64,000 bases of DNA from contig CADCXC010000011.1 in NCBI GenBank assembly GCA_902806595.1, positions 62,001-126,000 of the forward strand, given 5' to 3'. Below the pieces are notes generated by a model that worked only from the letters and a program-made list of their open reading frames with translations, did not search any database and was not told where the DNA came from. Made by a program: the position numbers and the translations under genes. Below are positions 1 to 12,533 of this stretch, one piece after another. Each line of letters starts with the position of its first letter. The first letter of the stretch is position 1. Source of the DNA: Pyrenopolyporus hunteri. Taxonomy: Eukaryota > Ascomycota > Sordariomycetes > Xylariales > Hypoxylaceae.

Positions 1-2387
1 AAGGTACCTACACGTACGGACGGTACGTACAGTAGGTACATGCAATACAAACACAAATATAAATGTGGTACCTGGGGGTGCTTGACGTAAGCTTTTGATA
101 GGTCAAACACCTGGACGGGAATACGAGGAAAGAGGCTCTAACAGGCTCTAACATGTCCTAACCAGTTCCAACAAGGGGACCAGAATCCTGCAGCCTAACT
201 GGATCACTACCATCACCGTTGACTGCTTCAATTTCCCATATTAGAAGGAAGCTGATGTGGCCTAGGGTGGCTATGCGGGCGCATGTATACAAGGTGTCAC
301 AGAATTATGGGTCGCGTACCTACTATGTACCTACCATGTACCTACGTAGGTACATATGGCCTGCACACGTCTTGTACATTTCGTGTATTCATCATAATAC
401 ATAATTCACGGAAGCATCTCTGTGCGATAGAACTTGTAAAAGGCCACAGAATCAACGGCCTTTGATCGTCGAAGAACCCCCAAAGACGTTACACAGATGA
501 CTTCGAGCCACATACACGTAGATCTAATTGGCTTGGCAATTCCGAGCTATCCGTCATCGTCGTTCTACAACACGTCAATTAGTCCCCAATTAGTCGCCAA
601 TCACCCGAATATAAATGGCGCTACAAAAAAGCTTAGCAGGCTTGGCAGGTTCGATTTCGTCCCTACGCAAATCTTACGTATAAATTTCAAGGCCAAATAA
701 AGGTACGTGCACGGAAATCCTCTGCCCATCAACGCCATACGTAGGAACTCCCCACCGCTTGAATCTGCTGCCAACATCAGCACCTTGGTTTAAGGAGATA
801 GCCTATATTATATACCTAGGCAGCTAGGTATCTCAGCCACCAAAACCCGGGCCGACATCTTACCGATATGTTAGAATCGTCAAAACATGTCTACATAGGT
901 AGGTAGGTAACTATTCAATATCCACCAGCTACCATACACATAATAAACATTAACCCATAATTCAAGCAAATTACGGAGCCAAGATCCCATCGTCGCAGAC
1001 CTCACTTTTTATATTCGGCGGCTTGCTGGCCGTTCGGTTCCGTGGTTGTGAGTAATTCCATTGTTAATTACCGATGTCCGATGATGTTTGAGCGAAGCTG
1101 TACCGGCCGCCAAGGAACCGTTACACATCCTCATCTACCTAGGTACCTATGAATCGCGAAGTGGTCACAGTCGGACGTCACTTTTGGTCTATCCACTGAT
1201 TAAGGAAACGCCAACAGACTGACCGTCCACCTTCAGCCAAAATACTTAGCACGTGTTGTTGGTCATAGCCTTTTAAACCACCACATCCATTTATTATTAA
1301 AACTACGTGCTGACGGTGGGTAAATTTCAGGGTCCATAAATTAAAGCTAGATGAAAAGTACGGGGAACACGCGCCACGTTTTCCCGACACGGCCAACAAG
1401 AAATTCCATACAGATTCGTTCAAGCTATTGACAATAAATAGCAATTCTGAACACGTTCGTTGCTGGCTACACGAATTGACATAGGAACCATACTCTCTAT
1501 ATGTTATATGCCCAAGAATCATAGATATGACAGAGAAGTGGTTGAAATCATCTCGTATCAAGGTAGTATGGGGCCGTGTTGGTCCTGGAAGCAATCCCCG
1601 TCTCGGCCTCTCGAACGAAGCTAACACAAGCAAGGGGAATGAACAGGCGGTAAGTGAAATTAATTATATAACCTAAGTAGTTATGATGTAACGTCCTCGG
1701 CAATTCAGCCCCGAATCATCCATCATGCTACCGCTCGAGAAGAATAGGAAATGTCAAGTCAAACCGAAGTACGCGTCTGCAGGTACCAGATAACAAGGGT
1801 TGCTTTTCAGTGTGGTGTGGAACTCTCCATCTAAACCATCTAAACCATCACGTGGAAAGCCCACTCAAATTTCTTTTGGAAGATAAATGTAGCCAATTTC
1901 TTTTATACCATGAGCGACTACGTCATCCACGCCATCCACACTTCTTGAAATCGGTGGTTGACATAATGTTCTATCTTGCCCCTAATCAGGTTCTTCATAA
2001 CGAACGACCTCGTACCGCAAAATGTGGGAACAAGCCAAACAGGGCACGCGATGATCACACAAGACGAATATCCTCAACCTATCCACTTGTCCACATATCC
2101 AAAGTATGATCAAAGGGGGGAGTTCTAATAGTCCCAAAACCATCTCTGGATTATAGCCAGGTATGCCACTTCAAGTCTCCTGCTCGGTTCATCATCCCTT
2201 CCGCCTAAAGGTTAGCGGCCGCACCATGATCTAGAGCTTCGCCACAATCACTATCACGACGCAGAGCACATGATATTGGAACAGCTACCTTGTTGCATGA
2301 AACACCTAGAATTAACTGGGTAAGAGGCGTAAGTGACATACAATACGGAAATAAAGGGACACATATCTCATACGTCCATGTCCTATA
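1..2387. other. Gene-poor region, no supported gene
   Basis: I see no recognisable protein family here on either strand. The longest open frame (1178-1633, minus, 151 codons) has no motif I know, no clear splice context and ordinary intergenic composition, so I do not call it. Short tracts built from TAGGTA, CCTAGG and GGTACC recur (for example near 30-50, 335-355, 810-835, 895-910 and 1137-1148), a dispersed motif also found in other intergenic parts of this window. Confidence 0.5.
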
Positions 2388-2877
2388 TTACGAGCTGCTC
2401 TTTGCCTGGTTTACACTTGAAATTCCCGTTATCCAGCCAGCTCGCCTGTGGGAATACAGCTCCTCAGTCGGCTGGACCTCGTTAAGAAAGTCTACATCGT
2501 CCATGACGCCAGCCTTCAGAATATTGTTGAAGTTGACGCATTCCCCGGTGCGCCAAAGCGTGGTGCCACAGTCGCCGCAGAAATACGACGTGATCTCCTT
2601 CCCGGAGTCAGCCTTCTTGGTGAACGTCTTGGGCGTTCCTGACAGCACCTTCAGGCTGGCGCTGGGACAGACGATGTTGGTGCTGAAGGTCGAGCCTGTG
2701 ATTTTGCGGCAGTCGGTGCAGTGGCAGAGGAACTGCATGCGTGTTAGAGGATTAGAGGTATTGTAAGTAGGGGACAATCTAGGTAGGTAGGTATATAGGA
2801 AAACAAACCTTCCAGACGGCTTCACCATCATACGAAATGCGAACGTTGCCGCACAAGCAACCGCCTTCCTTAGCCAT
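2388..2877 (-). CDS. GFA/CENP-V domain protein (glutathione-dependent formaldehyde-activating enzyme-like)
   Basis: A small zinc-binding protein of the GFA/CENP-V fold. The family is named for a bacterial enzyme proposed to act on formaldehyde-glutathione adducts, but the substrate of most fungal members is unknown. Two exons: 2877-2809 (23 codons, start MAKEGGCLCG) and 2732-2388, separated by a 76-nt GT...AG intron (2808-2733), giving 137 residues, the usual family length. Visible zinc ligands are the CLCG motif (C7, C9), the CHCTDC motif straight after the splice junction and the FCGDCGTTLW motif in the middle of the protein. Joining the exons restores the conserved spacing between the first and second cysteine groups, which supports the intron and the start at 2877 over the longer open frame that runs into the intron. 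Probably cytosolic: no signal peptide or membrane segment. It stands alone, with no gene within 2 kb on its left or 3 kb on its right. Confidence 0.88.
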
Positions 2878-5800
2878 CGTGCAGGTTAAGGGGTAATCCC
2901 GCTTGAGAGATAGAGTATATATATGCAGCTACTGAATAGTATTATAACGGGGATTCCGGGGACTAGGGGCTCCGTGATTCCAAAGGCAATATGCGGCAAG
3001 ATAGCAATTAGGGAGGGTAGGTAGGTAGTCAGGGCCAGGGAGGTCTTGTAGCTCGATTTATATACACTCTTTATCGCCTATCTACGAACATAGATATTCG
3101 CCTCTGTAGTCCTGTACGGGGAATTACTAGGCTACCTACACAACCTCAATCCCGCATACGAATACCCGGGTAGGTCGCCGGGAATTTCTTCCCCGCCGAT
3201 TTTAGGGTTTCCGCTTAGTAGTTGATGGCACTAGCAAAGCTTCAACGCTGACAAATAAGACTCAAAATATCTCTTGTTGTACGGGTATCGCCTTAAGCTC
3301 CGGGGCCTAGCGGGCATGGCGGGATCCTCTATACCCGCGATGGAGATGTCTACCAAAAGGCGTAGACATCTGAATTAGATGATGTCAAGACGGGAAATTC
3401 TGCTGAATTTGAGTGCTTCTAATAGTTGCTGGTTTGAAACCTTCCTTACCTTACCCATGACCGTCGGATTAAAAAGCCCTGGGGCCCCAGACACCGCTCG
3501 CTAAGCGACATGACTACCTAAATAATTCTAGAACCGATTATTGCATCGCCAAGATCGGACTACGGCTACTCTGACAGGATAGGCAGCTCTGAGCGTTGTT
3601 GCGTCGCATTCCAGGACCCCCATAGGCGATTTTATCGAACCGGCTTTTAAGCGGATATCGAGCTATGAGTCGTTTATCCCGGGTCATCAGTAGCTTCGCT
3701 CGACGAGCCACGCCAAGTTCGGGGCTAGCGCTACGCCCTGTAGAAGCCCGTAATACAGGTCAGCTTATGGCCTGCGAAAAGCGGCCTGGATGCCACGGTT
3801 CGGATAATAGGAAGCGAAGATCTTAGACAGTTTACACGTCGCGATTACGACCAGCTATCCCCGTCGTGATTCTCTCGCCCGTTCAATGGTGAGAGAACGG
3901 AATTTACCTAGTTGCGGCCAAAATCAGAAAGGCAGGTGAAAAGACGTGTAAGATTTTATCGTTTTTCAGATGCTCTAATTTGTCCCGATAGCCCTTGAAG
4001 TATTTTGATCTATTAATCGGTGCAATTGTGCTAGATAATATCGAGTCCTACATAGAAAAAGTTTCCATCGAGAAGTAGGTAAGCCCCTTTACTATCATAA
4101 ATTGTCTCCCTAGATTTTTGATTTCCCCTCTACCTCCTTATCCGCTATACCCGTCAAAGGAAATATATAGAAGCAGCTGTCTTCTATAACGAGTGGTAGA
4201 CGTTCCCTCCAACAATATCGTCGACTACTCTTGGTATTAATTACCTAGGCGGTAGTTAATAGGAAAGTTAATGGTATCGTTGAAACCTTTCGAGGGCGGC
4301 AAGTAGCTAATACCCAGGTTGACGTCAAACGCATGAATTCCCAAACACCCTTACCCAAGTACATATCTTATAAGGAGAGCATATAGAGATAACTCGATGT
4401 ACTCGCTAGCACTGCATTACTTAACCCTTCCATCTCTATACCACCATATGACTGCATTTCCTATCTGATTCGTGACGATCCAGTAGGAGGCCGGTCCAAT
4501 AAAAAAGCGTGGAAATGGCCTCTTTGAATGTGTGTTGTTCATTCATGGTGATTGAAACATGCCTACCTACGTTCTCTTAACTGGTATCGCGTGTGATAAT
4601 ATCCACGTACCGACAGCAGAGAAATATAAATGACATCGCCTCCAGCTGACTTAAGACAACGACCGGTACCCTAAAAGTGATTGGAGCTGAGATGAATATG
4701 ACCTGGTATTTCATAGCTACAGGTAAGACATGTAAGTGAGGCCGATTAGTCCACCACTTTCTTTACTGATCTCCAGCGCCATATAGGCGAGAAAATTTTT
4801 TAATGGCTGAGACTTTTCAGCCACCTACCGTTTGCTTCTCCGAGACTAACAGGTGGGTAGACAGATAACCGTATGGACGCTCCTGCGCCGGCGTATGGTA
4901 CCACCCCGGCGTGTTGGGCGGCTGAGACACAGATAAATACGCCACTCCTGCTGGGGATGGACGATTGGAGGTCGGTGAAGAATATCCGTTGACGGGATTC
5001 CGAACTTGAGAAGGTATAATCCCCTAATCGTAATCTATGGTTGGCTCTACTTCCATGACAACGCCGTATTCAGTCCCTCGCAGCATTCCTCACAGGATTC
5101 GATAAAGAGATATATACTTTCTGACGTGCTAATGTAAGTTTTAGATGAAAAAAATGTTAATGGGAGTATACCAATTTACGGTTTCAGAGTTGGTTGACCC
5201 TAAGCACTATTCTTACAATCACTAGCGAAGCGCCGAATCACCTGAGGGGTAGACCACCCTGTGTAAGTCCCGCGTGCTAGATTTTTCTTTTTAACTGGAA
5301 ATAGATCCTCGATACCTATGATTTTAAGCCATCGATAGCCACATACTGCGACCCTTCAGTATAGGGAGGCTCCCCGCGCAGATCACGCCTCCTTTCAGAG
5401 TGCGTTGGACTATGCTTACCTAGGTACTTAGATATATCGGCGATGTCGGTAACGTTACCGCTGGAAAGTTGTAGACGAGTCTACATAGGTATGCACGGGT
5501 TCCTGATTTTTATGGCTGCTGCCTACGTTTTGGGGAAGGGGAAAGAAGGGTTGGCTGTTACGCTGTGCGTCGGTCCCGTTCGGCGGGAGCGGAACATCTT
5601 GAGCTGGTGTGGCAGTTGACGAGTACTATAGCTTATACCTTATTTCGTGGTCGGAATAATATACCTTCGAAATAGGGAGACCGGGTGAGGGACTAGCCGG
5701 TTGTATTAAATATTAACATATTATTACAATACCAACGAAGGGTTTTCTGCAAGGCTCCCTGGCGGAATGTCCACGTGGCATGGTCTTTGTTGCAAAAAAT

Positions 5801-6137
5801 GATCACCAATATTCAAGTGACTGTTATCCAAGTCTCAGATAATCCTTGACAGTCACGGAAGAAGTAGATGCAATACTTATTACTGAGCTGCCATAGCGAT
5901 TGTTGTTCATTTGAGGTAAGTACGCGGGCGTTGTGTATATACAAGGAGCCCCTGAAAGTATGTACAGGAAGCGAATGTGGTAATCATGTGCAAGAATGTC
6001 GAATATGTGCATGTAGCGAAGGACGAAAAACGCAGTAACGAGTATCGCCGCCTAACCAAGGTTCCCCAACCGAGAACTCCACCAGTCCCGGTCTATTCCA
6101 CTATCACCCTTTCCTTTCGGATAGAGAGTTAATACGG
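2878..6137. other. Long region without a supported gene
   Basis: Medium-GC sequence dense in stops in all frames. I recognise no conserved protein. It holds a 10-bp perfect inverted repeat with an 8-base loop (3344-3353 and 3362-3371), scattered TAGGTA/CCTAGG motifs, and one possibly broken coding stretch at 4817-5086 (minus), listed separately. It may be old, decayed mobile or gene sequence, but nothing identifiable remains. Confidence 0.45.
4817..5086 (-). pseudogene. Possible broken short coding stretch (unrecognised, proline-rich)
   Basis: Reading down the minus strand from an ATG at 5086, the frame is open for 20 codons, meets a single TAG (5026-5024), then stays open for another 68 codons to a TGA at 4819-4817. 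The second part is rich in Pro, Ser, Tyr and Gly and reads more like protein than chance sequence (for example SQPPNTPGWYHTPAQERPYG). The lone TAG could be a CAG converted by C-to-T mutation, the usual way RIP creates stops. I do not recognise the product and see no convincing splice site that would remove the stop. It could equally be a chance frame. Confidence 0.2.
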
Positions 6138-7047
6138 CTACGAGACGTACTGCGCAACGTACGCGACTTCCATCATGCTACCGTAGCCGTCCTGGGTGTT
6201 TGCGTTCGGCGGGCCGGGCTATAGAACGCACTCTGTTAGTAAAGACGCTTACTAAAAAAGGACTAATAGGAGGGCTTACCCAGTCTCCGCCAACGGCGAC
6301 GTTCAATATGAAGTAGTAAGGAGAGGCGGCAAGCGAGTTCCAGACGCCCTGGTTAGCGAGGCTACCACCGGAGATCTGGAAGAACTGTCGGCCATCCATG
6401 AACCAGGTGATAGTCTCGCCAGTCCAGTCGCCGGCGCGGCGGTCCCAAACAATGCGCCAGTTATGCCAGCTCTGGTCTGGGATGCCAATAGTGCCGCCGC
6501 GACCAGTGGGCTCGTTGCACACGCCACCGGGGTAAACGTCGCAGTGGACAGTACCGTGGCCCGTCAGCTGCCCGTTGACCGTCTCCATGATGTCCAGCTC
6601 GCCGCACGTCGGCCAGCCCACTCCGTTGCGGATCGAGTTACCCAGCACCCAGAAGGCGGGCCAGATGCCCTGCTTGTTCGCGGGGTTGTTGTCTCCGAAC
6701 CGTATCTTAGCCTCCGCCATCGTCTGCCTGCCTGCCGGCGGCGTGAACGAGTACTTGGACTCGATGCGCGCGGACGTCCAGCGGCCGCTGCTGTCCTTGC
6801 GCGGCACGATCTGCACGGTGGCGCCGCCGCTCAGCTGGAGGTTGGCCTGGGACGACGTGTAGTCCTGCCACTCGTTGTTGACCTTGAGGCCCGTGATGAT
6901 ATTCCAGTTGTTCCCGTTTACCGTGGAACCGGCTGGGCCGTCAAAAGTCTCCCCCCAGACCAGGTTGTAGCCCCCGTAGCCGGGTATACCCTCGGCCGAC
7001 ACGGAGGCCGCTATGGCGAGCGCGGAAGCGAGTAATTTCACGAACAT
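6138..7047 (-). CDS. Secreted GH16 family endo-beta-glucanase
   Basis: A secreted glycoside hydrolase of family 16, which cleaves beta-1,3 or mixed beta-1,3/1,4-glucans. Residues 1-18 form a typical signal peptide ending near SVSA. The catalytic signature ExDxxE appears as GELDIMETVNG, with E150 the expected nucleophile, D152 the helper and E155 the acid/base. Two exons: 7047-6280 (256 codons) and 6218-6138, separated by a 61-nt intron (6279-6219) with donor GTAAGC and a branch site TTACTAAC 14 nt before the acceptor. Splicing gives the family's C-terminus, with NTQDGYGSMMEVAYVAQYVS as the last residues, and a total of 282 residues. Without splicing the frame runs into unrelated sequence. An AT-rich TATATATA tract lies about 25-35 bp upstream of the ATG (about 7072-7082). 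Other fungal GH16 subfamilies remodel the fungus's own wall, so the substrate is not settled. Confidence 0.93.
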
Positions 7048-10000
7048 GATGTTACCGCGACGGGAAAGAGGCTTATATATATGAGGTAGGTAGAGTGACG
7101 TTATAATAATATGTACACTTGTAGAACCGAAATTGGGAAAAAGGAGTGTAAGTCATAGGCTAGCTACGTAGGCTATGTCGTACTTCTGGTGATGATCGTC
7201 CATCGTAGCTGGGTGATAGTGGATCGTACACTTTATATAGAAAAGGATCGATATAGAAGAGACGGGGGGAGAATAGGCAAGGATGATGGGGGAGTAGAAG
7301 ACGAAAGAACCGCACAAGCCGAGTCAAAGAATGAGAGGTCTAGCGCCAACCTGTGAGAAGAACTGAAGTTCTCGTGAGCTTGGAAAGGGAAGGTGACCAG
7401 GGTCTCGAGCGCCCAAGGTACCATCAGCGGTGCACAGGTAAAAGATGCAAGTAACACACGCGTCTAGACCATGGGCATGAACTTGGGCGTGGGTAATGGT
7501 GGTGCCGAAGCAAGATTGCGCTGGCACCGGCGCCGGCAGGTATAACATAATCGCCCGGGCGCGGTAAGAGTTACACGGTCGAGTTGCATTCTCGGAGCTT
7601 AGGCCCTATTATGCGATCTCCACCAAGCAGACGCGAGCAGTCGTCGGTAACCTGAAGTGTGTAAGTAAGTAATAAATTTAGAGTTAAGGCGCGTGGTTAT
7701 TGGTAGGCCGGCGTGACCCGCAGGGGTGATTAAGGGGTATGAGATTGGGCAGATATTCGATGGGGGTTATGGCTACACAAGCTGCCCGGTAACGCGGACG
7801 GCTGCCATTGGGCGCCGGGATGTCTCAAGTATAACGACATTCCAATGAGGGTTAAAAACTCCGATATAATCGTAGCGTGGGACCCAAATCGCAGATGGCG
7901 CACTAGATCGGTATTGGTTGCAGATCCCCAGATGAGTGCCCCGCATGCTTTACAAGTCAAACACTGGAGGCGGGACATATTATCATCCTGGTGGACGCCA
8001 AGTCATCAACTACCGGGTCAGCCTTGACGCTATAGGGAAGAGTGGCCGAGGGTTAGAAAATAGGCAGATGACGGGTTTAAGGATATATGCCTGGTATAAG
8101 CAGCACGTAACCTGACGAACCATATTTTCGATTCCCTATTTCCGCCAGGGGATTCCCTAGTCCCAAGCCCCCGTGGCAGAATTCACATGCGGTGCGATCT
8201 GAATGTTGGTTGTGTCAACTCTGAAATGTCTTGGATTTACAGCGGAACAGCTGATTGAATGATGGCCGACTTGTACCTGCGCCGGGCCGCGTGCTAAATC
8301 CAAACAGGGGTCCCCAACTTCGGATGAAATACCTGCCGCACCATATGATTGGAGGGCTGGCGGAAGCATGGGCGATGAGATTCTTTGGCGTGGATAGAGA
8401 AAACATCTTAATCCGAAACGGGAAGCTCGTCGAGGCCGAAGAAGCGCCGGCTAGGGACTTGATAAATGCTGCAAAATCGCCTTAAGGAATCTCATAACAT
8501 TCTGGGGATGGCCAAATGAAGGCTTCCGGGAGAGCCGCTGATTCGGGCCACGTCCGGAGTCCAACTCAATGTTTGTATGTAGGTCATACAGTAGGTCAAG
8601 TCTGCAGGTGACGGCTGCACGCTCAAGTTGGGGTACCGGGAAACTAAAACCACGTAACGTATCCGACCTCATCGGCTCTCGCTGGCGTTCGGGCGTGTCT
8701 CAGAATAAGAGGCTCTAGCTTGTGATACACCCATCGCGGGCCTGTGTAGCTGGTAGTAATCTCCGGTTTTCGCGCCGCACTTGGCGTCGCCTGGCCCCTA
8801 TTCTCTTGCTAGTAATCATGTGGGCAGGTAGTTAGCTCGCGGGACCGAAGAAGGAATGGCTATAATTGCAGCCATAGCTTCTTGTTTTCGAACCCTGGCT
8901 CTGTTAAGTTAGGCAGACTGATCGCTGCTGTGAACAGTGGTGTGGTGTGATGTGCTACACGTAGTCGCTATGCATATGAAGTAGGGATAGCAGAGTATGG
9001 CAACACGATTTGCGCATGTTTCCTTGCGGGGAGAAGAGAAAGGCCGTGGAGAAGGGCTCATAGTAGCCTGTCAGCATGACCAAATTTGACATGGCTCTCA
9101 CCGACTTCGACTCTCGATGTATCCTGAGAAGCACCGTTGGTTACGGCGAAGGCAGAGTTGCGACGACACGTTGATATGGCCGGCGGTGTAACGATGCATT
9201 CTTGAGGGGACGAAAGAATGCGCCTAGCTTTCATGTGGAATGGCCTATCATATTCGGCACTCGGTTCATTCTTGACGTGAAGGGGATGGGATTTGATGGC
9301 GGTAGAACCGTCGAGACTTTTGCCAATTGTTAATGGTAACCGTACAAGGATGGAAACACTTGCCTCTCATCGAACCATGTGATGATGCCAAGTTTTGAAG
9401 ATCGATGAACACACCGCCACACAGATCGATCTCCTGGGGCTAGCGCATCGGGCGGAACACCCTTAGGAATAACTACATACGTAGCGAGTAAATATGTCTA
9501 CCTAGGTAGGTTTCTATCCGCGAGATTTTTTAGTTAGCCGTAGTCCAAATTCTGCTCAAATTCGTTGAATCGTAGCCAGATGCCTTTTCAGGTAAGAAAT
9601 GACCCTCGCCTATTAACCTAGTTATCAGTGGTAAACTTATGCGTATAGTGTTACCTCCTGATGCGGGCTATCCGTTGTCCATTCTCTCACTAGACCTGAT
9701 TGGATGCAACTTTCGAATTCTGGCCGGGCTGGAGCAGTTGTTCGCCTTTGCTCCTGTTGCTGGTAGCCTGGGCTTGGCCTTTCGAAAAGTGAAATGTGAT
9801 AGTGCGAATCGTTTCTACAGAAGGCTGGTGCTCTAAGTGGTTTGGTTTGATCGTGGAAATGGCAGCGTAGGTGGTGCGGAAGAGACTATTTTGTCGTACA
9901 ATTAATCCGTATAGAAAAGAAAGACGGAATCAACTGGGTTGTTATCAAGAGCAGAGGAAGCACATTTATGGATTTCTTTCGCACCCTAGTTTGCCCAGAA

Positions 10001-10183
10001 TTCGTGTCGTTGGAACACGGGGTCTCATGTCGATCCCGGTGCTTCGTCGGGTTACTCTCGTGAAGGGAATACGAGATTTCGAAAATCCCTTCTATTTCTG
10101 AAACATACGCGAAGATAGGTAGGTATCTTAAATAATTACCGTTAACCTTCTACAATGGCGAAATACTGTAGTGTTTTCTGAAG
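7048..10183. other. Intergenic region, no supported gene
   Basis: About 3.1 kb between GH16 and BFR2. Several open frames of 60-82 codons occur on both strands (7730-7978 minus, 8255-8485 plus and 9639-9836 plus), but they overlap each other, have no family motif that I recognise and lack a consistent exon structure. The 7730-7978 frame has one CxxC and an H-x-H-like spacing that is too weak to call a zinc finger. TAGGTA-type motifs occur near 9500 and 10120. Confidence 0.45.
7072..7084 (-). promoter_or_regulatory. Probable TATA box of the GH16 gene
   Basis: A TATATATA tract on the minus strand about 25-37 bp before the GH16 start codon. Position and composition fit a core promoter element, but the start of transcription cannot be seen. 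Confidence 0.3.
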
Positions 10184-12073
10184 TTAGCTTCTAAATAGTC
10201 GAATGCCCCCATCTGCAATCGGTACGCCGCCCATTTCCTCATCGGATGCTTCCTTATCCTCTTCCTCGTCTTCGTTTAGTATTAGCTTCTGACCGAAGAG
10301 AGTTCCGAAGAAACGATCGATAGCGCTCTGTTCCCAGCTCCGGCGGTCCTCTGGCGCCATGAAATTCTGTAGTTTATCGTGGACGTTGAAGCGCATCTTT
10401 CGGCCCTTGCTGGCCTTAGTATCTACGTGCCGCTTTGCCTTGGCCTCCTTCACTGCGGCAAACCGGATTGTCGCCGCGGGTCCGCCTAGCCCGCCCGACG
10501 TATCTCCCGTTCTTTGATCGACGAGTTCCTTCAATAATAGTTGGTAGAAATCGGCATCGTCGTAGATAGTCGGGTCTTCATTGACCTTCCTTGAAACCTG
10601 AGCTGGAGCGCATGAGCGCGGTGTCCGTGTTCGCTTAATGAGCCGCTCCGGTGTGTCGAGCTCCTCGTCCAGCCTCGCAGTCAGTGATTTTTCGACCGCA
10701 TTAGAAAACTTGCGAGATGATCTATCGGTCAATCTTATGTTCCGTGCGCTGTGTGACCATTTCTCTAGGACAGCTCTGCGGCGTATAATTGCTCTTTGCT
10801 CGATGGCCTCCATGTTCTCCCACATGTCTTGACTTGGTGTATCTGGGTCGGCGACTCGTTTTCGTTTCTGCCCCGTTTTCCCTGACGAGTCGGACTGGAT
10901 GCTTGTGCGGAAACCATCGATAGCATTCCATAGTTTCAGCGCTGCGGCTTCGGCCGCTTCATACGGCTCTGATTCGCTTCCTAAATCCTCAATGGCGCCG
11001 AACGAATTAACTGCGACGAGGGATTTCTGCAATCGGACGCGGATATTAAGGAGCGCATCGAAGGCTTTGCGTTGCTGTCGAACTGCCTTTCCCTTGGCGA
11101 TATCCTTTTGTGCGGCAGTCGACAGAGTCCCAACTACACTGCGCTGACCGGCATTCATCATTTCTTGGATTGTTGTACGGTTCGCGCCATTGATCTGTGG
11201 AGTATCATCATCTTTTTCTTCATCCGACTCTTCCTCCTCGCTATCCCCGGAATTCCCGTCGGAGTCGTCTTCGCTATCTTCTTCCGCTTCATCGTCTATA
11301 AAGCCGTTACCTCCTTCGGACACGGAAGCCTCCTCTTCATCGGTATCGTCCCCATCGGAGTCTTCCTCTTCGTCGGGCTCCGCTTCATCACTATCGCCAT
11401 CTTCGTCGGATCCCATGTAGTCTGCGGCGGTAGGTCTCGCGACTCTTCGACCTTTCTTAGGCAAGGTCTGCGAACTTCCTCTGAACACAAAGTCCTTGAA
11501 TTTCTCTTCGTCGCTTTCATCGAAGGCGTTGTCGCTTTCAATCTCTGCGTCGTCTGCATCATTCTGATCGGCTTCGAGATTGGCCTTGTCAGGATCATCG
11601 AATTCTTGTTGCGCAATTTCAGAGTCGGACGAAGCGTCGCCGGCGTCGCCATCAACGCTTTCCTCCTCGTAATCGCTCTCTGCGTCTTCGCTATCGTCGC
11701 CCTCGAGAGCCGCCCGACTCACGGGAGCACCTCGGTATTGTGGGCCTAATGCGACGGGTTCTCTGCGACGAAGCTTGCTCTTGCTGCGAAACAACTTAGT
11801 ATGATTCAACCGAAATGTTCCATCTTATTAGAGATATATCTTACCCTACACTGACGTAATGCTCGGTGCCTGCGTTTTCGTCTATACTGTCTTCGCTACC
11901 GCTGGTATCGTCCTCATCCGGGACTTCTGCTTCTGGATCGAAGTCTACGGCGGAGATGGTTAGCTTTCGCTCGGTGCGACAAGATTGAGAATATAAAATT
12001 GGTCGTCTATACCCTTAACCGGTTTCTCCGTCAATTCGGCGAATTGCCGCGCACGCCCCTTTCCTTTAGACAT
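10184..12073 (-). CDS. bfr2: Ribosome biogenesis factor BFR2/AATF (TRAUB domain protein)
   Basis: Orthologue of yeast Bfr2 and animal AATF/Che-1, a nucleolar component of the small-subunit processome needed for early pre-rRNA cleavage. Three exons: 12073-12013 (start MSKGKGRARQFAELTEKPVK), 11944-11845 and 11783-10184. Introns of 68 nt (12012-11945) and 61 nt (11844-11784) restore the conserved N-terminal joints KDFDPE and YVSVGKSKLR. The product has 586 residues. After the basic KSKLRRREP stretch come about 200 residues of Asp/Glu/Ser-rich low complexity, then the AATF-Che1 region (roughly 250-400, with MWENMEAIEQRAIIRRRAVL) and the C-terminal TRAUB region (roughly 485-565, with KGRKMRFNVHDKLQNFMAPE and a DRFFGTLFGQ motif). 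The Met at 11809 that opens the longest uninterrupted frame lies inside intron 2 and is not the real start. The gene shares a 460-bp divergent promoter with IND1. Confidence 0.95.
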
Positions 12074-12533
12074 TATAGGGTAATTCGACAATGAACCGTC
12101 TAGTAGGTGAGCGAGGAAATTCTTGGATCGATCCCCGCGACGCTGTAAAAGAAAGTTCAGAAAATTTTAGCGGTGGAAGCCGGCAGTAATCTGTTTAGCG
12201 CACCTTCTAGTCCATTTAGCGCGTTAGCTCGGGCCCGTAGCTCCCAGCCTAGGAATCTCTAGGTAGGTACTTAGGTGCTTTATGTAATCGATGGGTATCT
12301 AGTTCAGGGTCTGGCATGCGGCTTGAAGTCGAAGCTATTTCAACAATTTCATAAGATACCTAGGCATTGGTTCTTACTCAGGAAATTAACATAATTCTGA
12401 TCTCGCCCTATTCAAATCAGTTGGTATGTAGGGGCGTGGAAACCCCGATCTTATCTTGTGCTGTTAATCCATGCAATCCTCATGGGCTCTACTACTTGAA
12501 TTACGTTAATTCCGCATCAACTTCTATATCATA
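12074..12533. promoter_or_regulatory. Shared divergent promoter of BFR2 and IND1
   Basis: A 460-bp gap between two divergent start codons (BFR2 at 12073, IND1 at 12534), both housekeeping genes. It contains CCTAGG/TAGGTA tracts near 12249-12275 and 12356-12364. No further element can be assigned from sequence alone. Confidence 0.4.

Noticed and set aside
1178..1633. 151-codon minus-strand frame
   Set aside because: No recognisable motif or splice structure, and intergenic-like composition. A chance frame of this size is plausible in a long gap.
6463..7035. 190-codon plus-strand frame
   Set aside because: Antisense of the GH16 catalytic domain in a GC-rich exon. No family resemblance.
7730..7978. 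Possible small zinc-finger protein on the minus strand
   Set aside because: Only one CxxC and loosely spaced histidines, with no second finger. Too weak.
8870..8905. tRNA-like TTCGAA segment
   Set aside because: No matching acceptor, D or anticodon stems around it.
11072..11749. 225-codon frame on the plus strand inside BFR2
   Set aside because: It is the antisense of the Asp/Glu/Ser-rich part of BFR2. Its Phe/Ile/Val/Ser composition is the expected shadow, and BFR2 has clear family motifs.
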